DNA of 13,877 nt from Clostridia bacterium. Its GTDB lineage: Bacteria; Bacillota_A; Clostridia; Christensenellales; Borkfalkiaceae. The DNA lies in the NCBI GenBank assembly GCA_017462825.1, contig JAFTQI010000019.1, positions 1-13,877 on the forward strand, read 5' to 3'. Below the pieces are notes generated by a model. It made no database searches, had not been told where the DNA came from, and saw nothing but the letters and a program-made list of their open reading frames with translations. This document shows positions 1 to 4,463 of the stretch, one piece after another. Each line of letters opens with the position of its first letter. Position 1 is the first letter of the stretch. The position numbers and the translations under genes were made by a program.

Positions 1-1
1 C

Positions 2-160
2 ACCACCGTCAGCATCTACTATCCGCCCGATTTCTATCTCCGCGGCAGCTTCGATAACAATGACAACAGCATCGTTATAAACGGGCTCTATCATCATCCA
101 TATAGCCCCACCGAAATTCAGGACTCGGTCTGGGTATTTGACACATACACAAGACAATAA
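2..160 (+). CDS. C-terminal end of an unrecognised protein (5' truncated by the window)
   Basis: This frame is open from the left edge of the window to a TAA at 158-160, giving the last 52 residues of a protein that ends ...VWVFDTYTRQ. The other two plus-strand frames close early (stops near 55 and 78). Third codon positions here are mostly C or T, which supports real coding and is more C-rich than the genes further right. The fragment is rich in aromatic and polar residues (Y, F, D, N, S) and has no obvious membrane segment, so it looks like the soluble end of a larger protein. I do not recognise a family. The 3' flank turns sharply AT-rich and carries inverted repeats that could terminate its transcript. 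Confidence 0.5.
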   Translation, partial: TTVSIYYPPDFYLRGSFDNNDNSIVINGLYHHPYSPTEIQDSVWVFDTYTRQ

Positions 161-228
161 GAACTCATTACACATATTGGAGAAAGCAAAGAATAACCAA
201 ACAGGCTTAAGGTTTCAGCCGAATAATT

Positions 229-290
229 AAAATTGAAACCGTTTTCAAAAAAATCATCCGTTTTTGCTTAATTCATCCGCTTTCAATTTT
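229..290 (+). terminator. AT-rich inverted repeat, possible terminator of the first gene
   Basis: AAAATTGAAA (229-238) is perfectly complementary to TTTCAATTTT (281-290), with a 42-nt interval that contains the 7-mer TCATCCG twice (254-260 and 273-279). The right arm ends in a T run. The large loop makes it a weak candidate terminator. It lies about 70 nt after the stop of the upstream gene. Confidence 0.3.
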
Positions 291-318
291 GTATCCTTTT
301 CGTAGCCCTTTCACAGTA

Positions 319-353
319 AATCCCTAAATCGAACATCGTTCGGTTTAGGGATT
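319..353 (+). terminator. Strong 16-bp hairpin with T-rich tail
   Basis: AATCCCTAAATCGAAC (319-334) pairs with the bases at 338-353 across a 3-nt loop (ATC), with one G-T wobble. TTGCTTTT follows. It reads as a factor-independent terminator on the plus strand. Its inner 11 bases (324-334) are also a perfect complement of the first 11 bases of repeat A (471-481), so a second pairing is possible. Confidence 0.5.
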
Positions 354-366
354 TTGCTTTTGGCGT

Positions 367-463
367 CCCGTACGGGAATGCTGAAGAACCCATCGGTTCG
401 CGCGAGGAGCGATAGCGACGACGCCCTCCGAGGGTTCCCTTTTAAGGGTGTCGGAGATTCCCG
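367..463. other. GC-rich nested inverted-repeat element
   Basis: CGGGAAT (373-379) pairs with ATTCCCG (457-463), enclosing GAACCC (386-391) complementary to GGGTTC (432-437), and CTCCGA (426-431) complementary to TCGGAG (451-456). The last two inner pairings can only partly coexist, so the element could switch between folds. CCCGTACGGG (367-376) is itself palindromic. The block is markedly richer in G and C than its surroundings and abuts repeat A. Confidence 0.4.
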
Positions 464-470
464 CGAAAAA

Positions 471-500
471 GTTCGATTTAGATTGGTTAAGGGTCACCAA
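471..500 (+). repeat. 30-bp direct repeat, copy A
   Basis: This copy begins GTTCGATTTAGATTGG and ends GGGTCACCAA. It matches copy B at 1629-1658 at 28 of 30 positions; the differences are A/G at the 12th base and A/C at the 20th. Both copies are in the same orientation, and each runs straight into a terminator-like hairpin whose sequence differs between the copies. The conserved part is therefore the leader, not the stem-loop. Confidence 0.85.
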
Positions 501-532
501 CGAAAAGCCACCCCAGCAGGGTGGCTTTTTCG
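501..532. terminator. Bidirectional terminator hairpin after repeat A
   Basis: CGAAAAGCCACCC (501-513) pairs with GGGTGGCTTTTTCG (519-532) around a CAGCA loop, with one extra T. There is a T tract on the plus-strand side and, read the other way, a run of T after the stem. On the minus strand it lies 81 nt beyond the stop of the zinc-ribbon membrane gene and is the best terminator candidate for that operon. Confidence 0.65.
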
Positions 533-612
533 TGGTGCCCTTATCGGAAAAGACGCTGAACACGCTTTTGGGTTCGGGAAAATGCGAGTGTCATAGCCCG
601 CATTTATACTAT

Positions 613-945
613 TTAAAGAATACTTATAAATCCGTAAAAAACGGATGCGCCACCGATTACAGTACCTATAATTGCCATGGTTTTTCCATTTCCGTTGTAT
701 TTTTCAGCTTTAAGAAGTCCTAAAACCGATACAATAACAGCGGCAATTCCAACCAATCCCCAAAAGTTCAAGAGTAAGGATATCAAGGAAATTACAAAAC
801 CGACAATGGCAAGTACATTTGTGGAAGAGTGGCATTCCAATTGTTTAGGGTTTGACGAACTGGGGGCGTCCACGCATTCTTTTCCACAATAGGGACAAAA
901 TTTTGATTGCTCATCAATTAAATTTCCGCATTGTTTACAATACAT
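613..945 (-). CDS. Zinc-ribbon membrane protein, DUF4190-like
   Basis: A 110-residue protein. An N-terminal zinc ribbon has paired cysteines C3-x-x-C6 and C17-x-x-C20, followed by a short Ser/Pro/Asn linker. The rest is hydrophobic, in about three membrane segments (roughly residues 43-60, 61-79 and 89-109), with a basic-polar loop of the K-A-E-K-Y-N-G-N-G-K type between the last two. This layout is typical of zinc_ribbon_2 plus DUF4190-like small membrane proteins of Firmicutes, whose role is not established. The ATG at 943-945 has AGGAG five bases upstream. Its ribosome site overlaps the stop region of the preceding gene, which ends 10 nt away, so the two are almost certainly co-transcribed and translationally linked. 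The family call is by eye. Confidence 0.8.
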   Translation of the reverse strand: MYCKQCGNLIDEQSKFCPYCGKECVDAPSSSNPKQLECHSSTNVLAIVGFVISLISLLLNFWGLVGIAAVIVSVLGLLKAEKYNGNGKTMAIIGTVIGGASVFYGFISIL

Positions 946-955
946 AGCTACTCCT

Positions 956-1324
956 TTATATCAATGTATCTACTTTTGTTAAATAGATTTTCCCGAGACC
1001 TCTATATCCAATCTTATATTTGTCGCCAGGCGACATAGTTTCTACGGGTTTGCCAAAAGAGCCTTTTACAACAACCTTAATTTGAGTGGGGGTATTCAGC
1101 TTAAAGATAAGCAATTCTCCTTGCTTGCATCGAGCAAGCTCCACACCCGTAGTTGCGTTGTATGCCACACAAGCATTATTAAATAACTGTCCAGGGCACA
1201 CAGGGCAAGAAATCCTTACTTCGTCATTCATTGAAGGTGAAGAGCCACCTGTTTGCTTTGCCCCACACGCAGAACAAAATACCGCATTATCGTCTATCGT
1301 TGCTCCACAATTTTTACAATACAT
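956..1324 (-). CDS. Zinc-ribbon protein with a C-terminal beta-rich domain
   Basis: A 122-residue protein with no membrane segment, so probably cytoplasmic. Its N-terminal zinc ribbon (C3-x-x-C6, C17-x-x-C20) is nearly the same in layout as that of the next gene, both starting M-Y-C-K-x-C-G. A second cysteine pair, C40-x-x-C43, opens the C-terminal part, which also contains C52 and C66. Residues 70-120 alternate hydrophobic and polar residues and look like a small beta-sandwich (...IKVVVKGSF..., ...IYLTKVD...). No family is recognised beyond the ribbon. The ATG at 1322-1324 has GGAGA seven bases upstream. It is the first gene of a two-gene operon driven by the palindrome-bearing promoter at 1357-1385 and divergent from the XRE regulator. 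It may be a DNA, RNA or protein adaptor, but this is not shown. Confidence 0.8.
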   Translation of the reverse strand: MYCKNCGATIDDNAVFCSACGAKQTGGSSPSMNDEVRISCPVCPGQLFNNACVAYNATTGVELARCKQGELLIFKLNTPTQIKVVVKGSFGKPVETMSPGDKYKIGYRGLGKIYLTKVDTLI

Positions 1325-1356
1325 ATTTTTTCTCCTTTTGTTAATACTGTAATTAT

Positions 1357-1385
1357 ATTATAATCTTACAGTTGTAAGAAGTCAA
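1357..1385 (-). promoter_or_regulatory. Promoter of the zinc-ribbon operon
   Basis: On the minus strand, TTGACT (complement of 1380-1385) is followed after exactly 17 bases by TATAAT (complement of 1357-1362). The predicted start is near 1350, giving a leader of about 25 nt that contains the ribosome site. This is the strongest promoter in the accessory part of the window. Confidence 0.85.
1364..1379. promoter_or_regulatory. Perfect 7+2+7 palindrome, probable XRE operator
   Basis: TCTTACA (1364-1370), GT, TGTAAGA (1373-1379) is a perfect inverted repeat. It sits inside the 17-bp spacer of the minus-strand promoter, where a bound repressor would block RNA polymerase. A related half-site, ACTGTAA at 1346-1352, forms a second inverted repeat with TTACAGT at 1366-1372 around the -10 box. 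The divergently encoded XRE protein is the obvious candidate ligand; this is inference from position. Confidence 0.65.
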
Positions 1386-1403
1386 GTGTTTTTCTTGCTT
1401 TTG

Positions 1404-1412
1404 TGAGATTAT
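1404..1412 (+). promoter_or_regulatory. Possible extended -10 promoter of the XRE gene
   Basis: TGA followed by GATTAT (1407-1412) fits an extended -10 element of the TGn-TATAAT type. No -35 box is seen at the right distance. The gene's ATG begins at 1419, about where transcription would start, so the mRNA may be leaderless. Consistent with that, no Shine-Dalgarno sequence precedes the ATG. Confidence 0.3.
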
Positions 1413-1418
1413 TTTTAT

Positions 1419-1625
1419 ATGGGAAATATTTTTTGTGAAAAGTTAAAAGAATTAAGAATAGAAAAAGGTATTGGGCAAGTAGAGTTGGCGAAAGCCGTTA
1501 ACGTTAGTAAGGGGATTATAAGTCTTTGGGAAAATGGCTTACGTGAGCCAAAACTATCCAATTTAATATCATTAGCGAAATTTTTCGAGGTTTCTATTGA
1601 TTATTTGGTCGGTCTTGAAGATTAA
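1419..1625 (+). CDS. XRE-family (HTH_3) transcriptional regulator, single-domain
   Basis: A 68-residue protein consisting almost entirely of one Cro/C1-type helix-turn-helix. The pattern is ...LKELRIEKGIGQVELAKAVNVS... followed by W-E-N-G-x-R-E-P and an L-I-S-L-A-K-F-F-x-V-x-I-D-Y-L-V-G ending, which is the usual HTH_3 signature. The recognition-helix region is about residues 22-40. There is no oligomerisation or peptidase domain, so it probably binds as a dimer through the HTH fold. The start is set by the domain: the family begins just before the L-K-E-L-R motif. There is no clear ribosome site. It is divergent from the zinc-ribbon operon, and a palindrome lies in that operon's promoter, so repression of the operon is the likely role. 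Repeat B begins three bases after the stop. Confidence 0.9.
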   Translation: MGNIFCEKLKELRIEKGIGQVELAKAVNVSKGIISLWENGLREPKLSNLISLAKFFEVSIDYLVGLED

Positions 1626-1628
1626 AAG

Positions 1629-1658
1629 GTTCGATTTAGGTTGGTTACGGGTCACCAA
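1629..1658 (+). repeat. 30-bp direct repeat, copy B
   Basis: Begins GTTCGATTTAGGTTGG and ends GGGTCACCAA, 28/30 identical to copy A and in the same orientation, 1.16 kb downstream. It starts three bases after the TAA of the XRE gene and leads directly into the hairpin at 1657-1695. The two copies bracket the zinc-ribbon/XRE cassette. Confidence 0.85.
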
Positions 1659-1697
1659 AAAATCGACAAGTTTCGACAAGAAACTTGTCGATTTTTA
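1657..1697 (+). terminator. Long hairpin with T tract after repeat B
   Basis: AAAAATCGACAAGTTTC (1657-1673) pairs perfectly with GAAACTTGTCGATTTTT (1679-1695) across a GACAA loop. The right arm finishes in a T run and the flank is T-rich. It serves as the terminator of the XRE gene and, being symmetric, could also work from the other side. Confidence 0.7.
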
Positions 1698-1700
1698 TTC

Positions 1701-1844
1701 AAGCCGAAAGGCTTGGTATGTAATTTCGCCACAGGCGAAGAGGGAATTGCCGTTAGGCGTATGTCATTTTCGGCTTGATTACATACAATTCTATCGAATT
1801 GATTTTATACCGCTTCGCGGATTACATACACGCTACGGCGTGAT
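1701..1844. repeat. Array of small hairpins with recurring ATTACATAC word
   Basis: Short stem-loops follow each other: AAGCC/GGCTT (1701-1714), TTCGCC/GGCGAA (1725-1739), GCC/GGC (1749-1758), AATTC/GAATT (1787-1800), CCGC/GCGG (1810-1820) and CACGC/GCGTG (1829-1842). Between them stands the 9-mer GTATGTAAT (1716-1724), a variant GTATGTCAT (1759-1767), and the complementary ATTACATAC (1778-1786 and 1821-1829). AAGCCGAAA (1701-1709) also pairs with TTTCGGCTT (1768-1776). The regular alternation indicates a repetitive, REP/MITE-like non-coding element. Confidence 0.65.
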
Positions 1845-1907
1845 TAAAACGAGAGTTCAACTCACTCTCTAAAATTTAAAGTGGGTGTAAATTGTCTACT
1901 CTTCACA

Positions 1908-1942
1908 GCAAAACGCACACCTTAAATGGTGTGCGTTTTTGC
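1908..1942. terminator. Bidirectional terminator-like hairpin
   Basis: GCAAAACGCACACC (1908-1921) pairs with GGTGTGCGTTTTTGC (1928-1942) around a TTAAAT loop, with one extra T. It has a T run on the plus side and, on the minus strand, T's in the opposite arm. It separates the hairpin array from the transporter gene. Confidence 0.6.
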
Positions 1943-1943
1943 T

Positions 1944-1965
1944 GGTAAAATCCGTTGATTTTACC
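1944..1965. repeat. Short perfect hairpin
   Basis: GGTAAAATC (1944-1952) pairs perfectly with GATTTTACC (1957-1965) across CGTT. It follows the previous hairpin by one base. A third, weaker stem, AAGAAAGG (1967-1974) with CCTTTCTT (1993-2000) and a T tail, comes just before the transporter promoter. Confidence 0.5.
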
Positions 1966-2006
1966 TAAGAAAGGAATGTAAATACTCAATAGCCTTTCTT
2001 TTTTAG

Positions 2007-2035
2007 TTGCAATATGGTCAAAAACCGAGTATAAT
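2007..2035 (+). promoter_or_regulatory. Promoter of the EamA transporter gene
   Basis: TTGCAA (2007-2012), 17-bp spacer, TATAAT (2030-2035). Predicted start near 2042, giving a leader of under 20 nt. Confidence 0.75.
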
Positions 2036-2059
2036 ATTTTTTGTTTGAAGGAGTGCGAC

Positions 2060-2938
2060 ATGTCGTATTTGTATTTGTTTAGTGCGGTGGGCTTAATGTC
2101 CGTTTTGAATATTCTCGGCGCGGCGTTCAATAGAAAACAGTCGGGGAAACAAAACGTGATGCCACTTTACAATTTTATCTTGTGCGGCGTGTCTTGCTTG
2201 ACTTGGGGGATTATTTATCTCTTTGAGCTTGATTTTGAAAGCAGAGTTTTGCCGTACTCCCTTATTTTTGGCGTATGCTATGCAGGGATAGCCATCAGTT
2301 TAATGAAAGCCTTGGCGGAAGGTCCGCTGCTCTTGACGTCCCTTTTACAACAACTCTCGCTAATCGCTACGGCGGTGTGGGGTTTTCTCTTTTGGGGAAC
2401 TTGGAATGCGCAAAAAGCGCCGTTGGTGCTTTCGGGGCTTGCCTTGGTCGTCCTTTCCTTGGTGCTTAGCTTGTATTCTGGAAAAAAGTCTAATAAAAAA
2501 ATCACTTGGAAATGGATGGGCTACGTGTCGATTGTGTTTATCACTACGGCGGCGTGTTCTATCGTGCAAAAAGCCGAACAAATCAAGTTTAACGGCGAGC
2601 ATGGCGGAATGTTTATGTTTTTTGGGGTACTCCTTGCCGCATTGATTTGTATGGCGAGCTTTTTGTCGAGTGAAAAACCCAACGTTGCAAAAATGTTGAG
2701 GACTTGTTGGGCGTATCCTGTGGGGGCAGGCTTGAGCAGCGCTTTGGGAAACTTATTCGTGATTTTGTTGGCTACGACGGTGTTGTCTCCGAGCTTGATT
2801 TATCCCACGCTTGCGGTGGGGTGTTTAGGAATTAAACTGGTGGCGTCCGTTTTTCTTTTCAAGGAAAGGTTGGCTTGGTGGCAATGGATTGGCGTTGCAA
2901 GCGGTATGCTTGCGGTCGTGTTACTGTCGTTAGCGTAA
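2060..2938 (+). CDS. EamA/DMT-superfamily membrane transporter
   Basis: A 292-residue, very hydrophobic protein with about ten predicted membrane helices in two halves of five, separated by a basic loop around residues 135-148 (Y-S-G-K-K-S-N-K-K). The ending ...LFKERLAWWQWIGVASGMLAVVLLSLA is typical of EamA proteins: a conserved glutamate after the ninth helix, then W-x-x-W-I-G and a last helix. The length fits the family (about 280-310). Substrates in this superfamily range over amino acids, nucleotides and drug-like metabolites, and nothing here narrows it. The start is the ATG at 2060, with AAGGAG at 2048-2053 six bases upstream; an in-frame TTG at 2045 is less likely because it lies before the ribosome site. 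It is a single-gene unit with its own promoter and terminator. Confidence 0.85.
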   Translation: MSYLYLFSAVGLMSVLNILGAAFNRKQSGKQNVMPLYNFILCGVSCLTWGIIYLFELDFESRVLPYSLIFGVCYAGIAISLMKALAEGPLLLTSLLQQLSLIATAVWGFLFWGTWNAQKAPLVLSGLALVVLSLVLSLYSGKKSNKKITWKWMGYVSIVFITTAACSIVQKAEQIKFNGEHGGMFMFFGVLLAALICMASFLSSEKPNVAKMLRTCWAYPVGAGLSSALGNLFVILLATTVLSPSLIYPTLAVGCLGIKLVASVFLFKERLAWWQWIGVASGMLAVVLLSLA

Positions 2939-2966
2939 AAGGATAGGCAAAGCGCCTATCCTTTTT
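2937..2966 (+). terminator. Terminator of the transporter gene
   Basis: GGATAGGC (2941-2948) pairs with GCCTATCC (2954-2961), extended by flanking A/T pairs and followed by a T run. It overlaps the stop codon of the transporter. Confidence 0.85.
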
Positions 2967-2989
2967 GCTGGCTACATTGTGGAAAAGTC

Positions 2990-3018
2990 TTGACTTATAC
3001 GCGCGTTCGTGTTACAAT
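2990..3018 (+). promoter_or_regulatory. Promoter of the exported endonuclease gene
   Basis: TTGACT (2990-2995), 17-bp spacer, TACAAT (3013-3018). The predicted start near 3025 gives a leader of about 28 nt with an AAGGT ribosome site at 3043-3047. Confidence 0.8.
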
Positions 3019-3052
3019 AATTTTATAGGAATAATATTTACGAAGGTCAATT

Positions 3053-4369
3053 ATGAAGAAATTTACTAAGTTTTCCTTATTTACCTTGACGGCAGCGCTT
3101 GCTTTTACGGTTTGCTTGCCTGTATTTGCGCGCAAAACTGCGCCTATTGAAGCGGACGCGGCTGCGTATTTGGGTAAAGCGACGGGTTATACCGAGGCAG
3201 ACGACGTGGATTACGTATACTCCGGCGGATATGTTGCGAACTGGGGAGCGCGTGATGAAGACTGTGTGTTCTTGAGTGAGTACGCGGAAGAATTCTATAC
3301 GGGTAGTTATACCTATGAAGTTCTTTCTAAAACGAAAGGCGGTACGTCGGGCTCGAATGCGTCAAGTAGTGGGCTTTATTCTTCGTTGAAAACGTTGATG
3401 AGTTCAAAGCAAACGTACCAAACGAGCTACGACGCAACGAAAAGTTTGTTTAAATATACCGACTGCGTCAATAGCAATTATAGCTATATTTCTTCCTTCT
3501 ATTCGGCCGTGCAAATGTCGGGGAATTGGGGAAATGGGTGGAACCGTGAGCACACTTGGCCGAACAGCAAAGGAGACAAGAGCGGCAACGGCGAAAATGA
3601 TATTATGATGCTTCGTCCTACGTCAACAAGCGAAAATTCCAGTCGCGGCAACAAGGCGTATGGACAAATCAGCGGTTATTACGATCCAAATGAGTTAGAG
3701 CAGAACCTGCGTGGCGACTGCGCGAGAATCGTGCTTTTCGTATATACGCGTTGGGGGTGTACCGATACTGGATCAGAGTATAATCCTAATGGTATTTATG
3801 GTACGGATGGCGTAATACAAAGTTTGGACGTTTTACTCGATTGGATGGAAGAAGACCCCGTAGATACGTGGGAAATGGGTAGGAACGACGCGGTGCAGTC
3901 CATTACGGGCACGAGAAACGTTTTCGTGGACTATCCCGAATACGCGTTCCAGCTTTTTGGCAGAGCCGTGCCCTCGGATATGGTCACCCCGTCCAAGGCA
4001 TCGAGAGGGGAATCGGTGGCTCCGCCTACGAGCGAGAAACCCGAACCGCCTACGAGCGAGAAACCCGAACCGCCTACGAGCGAACAGCCGCCCGTAAGCG
4101 AAGAATCTGAAACGCCTGAGCATACGTTTATTGATTGGGTGCAGACGAAAGCTCCCACAGCAACGGAACCAGGGGAAGAATACCGTATTTGTACGGTATG
4201 TTATAAAACAGAAACGCGTGAAATCCCCGCGTTGGGCGGTGTAACGCCCCCGATGAGCGAAACAAATGGCGAAAGTGGTTCAGGTTGCGGCGGGACAATC
4301 ATTGCGCCTATGTTTGTCACGCTTTTAGTAGCGGTTGCAGGCGTAATGCTGAAAAAGAAAGAACAATAA
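3053..4369 (+). CDS. Exported, membrane-anchored endonuclease I-family nuclease
   Basis: A 438-residue protein. Residues 1-26 are a Sec signal peptide (M-K-K-F-T-K, hydrophobic core, P-V-F-A). Residues about 130-305 match the endonuclease I (EndA/Vvn, PF04231) ββα-metal nuclease: W-N-R-E-H-T-W-P with the catalytic His167, E-N-D-x-M-M-L-R-P (Asp183), S-S-R-G-N-K-A-Y-G, C-A-R-I-V-L-F, and R-N-V-F-V-D-Y-P-E. This fold cleaves DNA or RNA without specificity, outside the cytoplasm. A proline-rich linker with P-P-T-S-E-K-P-E repeats follows (324-345), then an H-T-F-I-D-W...C380-x-x-C383...E-I-P-A-L-G module, then a tail with S-G-S-G-C412-G-G, a membrane helix and K-K-K-E-Q. It is probably displayed on the cell surface for nucleic-acid scavenging or breakdown of extracellular DNA. 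It is a single-gene unit; AAGGT lies about five bases before the ATG. Confidence 0.88.
   Translation: MKKFTKFSLFTLTAALAFTVCLPVFARKTAPIEADAAAYLGKATGYTEADDVDYVYSGGYVANWGARDEDCVFLSEYAEEFYTGSYTYEVLSKTKGGTSGSNASSSGLYSSLKTLMSSKQTYQTSYDATKSLFKYTDCVNSNYSYISSFYSAVQMSGNWGNGWNREHTWPNSKGDKSGNGENDIMMLRPTSTSENSSRGNKAYGQISGYYDPNELEQNLRGDCARIVLFVYTRWGCTDTGSEYNPNGIYGTDGVIQSLDVLLDWMEEDPVDTWEMGRNDAVQSITGTRNVFVDYPEYAFQLFGRAVPSDMVTPSKASRGESVAPPTSEKPEPPTSEKPEPPTSEQPPVSEESETPEHTFIDWVQTKAPTATEPGEEYRICTVCYKTETREIPALGGVTPPMSETNGESGSGCGGTIIAPMFVTLLVAVAGVMLKKKEQ
4022..4083 (+). repeat. 24-bp tandem repeat in the endonuclease gene
   Basis: A 24-bp unit starting CCGCCTACGAGCGAG occurs at 4022-4045 and 4046-4069, exact as far as read, with a partial third copy at 4070-4083. 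It encodes P-P-T-S-E-K-P-E in the linker between the nuclease domain and the C-terminal module. The copy number could vary between strains by slippage. Confidence 0.9.
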
Positions 4370-4372
4370 CGA

Positions 4373-4403
4373 CAAAAAACGGACGGTTTTCGTCCGTTTT
4401 TTG
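4373..4403 (+). terminator. Terminator of the endonuclease gene
   Basis: CAAAAAACGGACG (4373-4385) pairs perfectly with CGTCCGTTTTTTG (4391-4403) around GTTTT. Strong stem with T tract, four bases after the stop. Confidence 0.9.
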
Positions 4404-4412
4404 TATAAATTA

Positions 4413-4441
4413 TTGAAAGCGGCATGTTTATGTGTTATAAT
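4413..4441 (+). promoter_or_regulatory. Promoter of the lipoprotein gene
   Basis: TTGAAA (4413-4418), 17-bp spacer, TATAAT (4436-4441). The predicted start near 4448 falls just before the AAAGGAG ribosome site, so the leader is only about 16 nt. Confidence 0.8.
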
Positions 4442-4463
4442 AAAGAAAAAAGGAGTACTTGCC

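Larger units (their letters stand above)
161..612. other. Gene-free, hairpin-rich intergenic region
   Basis: About 450 bases lie between the first gene and the minus-strand zinc-ribbon pair, with no convincing coding frame. It holds in order: an AT-rich inverted repeat (229-238 with 281-290), a strong 16-bp hairpin (319-353), a GC-rich nested structure (367-463), copy A of a 30-bp direct repeat (471-500) and a terminator hairpin (501-532). The tail 533-612 shows nothing I can name. Short open frames across it translate the repeats themselves and lack good ribosome sites. Confidence 0.7.
1626..2059. other. Gene-free region: repeat B, hairpin array, terminators and transporter promoter
   Basis: About 430 bases without a supported gene. 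In order it contains repeat B (1629-1658), a 17-bp hairpin (1657-1695), an array of small hairpins with a recurring 9-nt word (1701-1844), an unexplained stretch (1845-1907), a strong hairpin (1908-1942), a further hairpin (1944-1965), a weak one (1967-2004), and the promoter and ribosome site of the transporter gene. Open frames across the array translate the repeats and are not believable genes. Confidence 0.75.

Noticed and set aside
471..500. The repeat contains TTCGATT and ends in CACCA, like the T loop and CCA end of a tRNA, which would suggest an integrase attachment site.
   Set aside because: The bases on either side of TTCGATT do not form a T stem in either copy, and no acceptor, D or anticodon arms lie upstream. 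No integrase is present.
229..540. Consecutive repeats and hairpins considered as a CRISPR-like array.
   Set aside because: The repeats differ from each other, spacing is irregular and no spacer-repeat periodicity or cas gene exists.
448..723. A plus-strand open frame overlapping repeat A and the zinc-ribbon membrane gene.
   Set aside because: It runs antisense to a well-supported gene, starts inside a structured repeat and lacks a ribosome site.
1597..1872. A plus-strand open frame of about 91 codons through repeat B and the hairpin array.
   Set aside because: It begins inside the XRE gene, has no ribosome site, and translates inverted repeats; a similar peptide from repeat A shows it reflects repeat DNA, not a protein family.
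1881..1902. The stretch GTGGGTGTAAATTGTCTAC looked like an insertion-sequence terminus.
   Set aside because: No inverted partner, target duplication or transposase fragment is present in the window, so it cannot be supported.
3833..4123. Minus-strand frame with repeated arginine-rich units in the endonuclease gene.
   Set aside because: The repetition is the reverse reading of the 24-bp tandem repeat that encodes the P-P-T-S-E-K-P-E linker.
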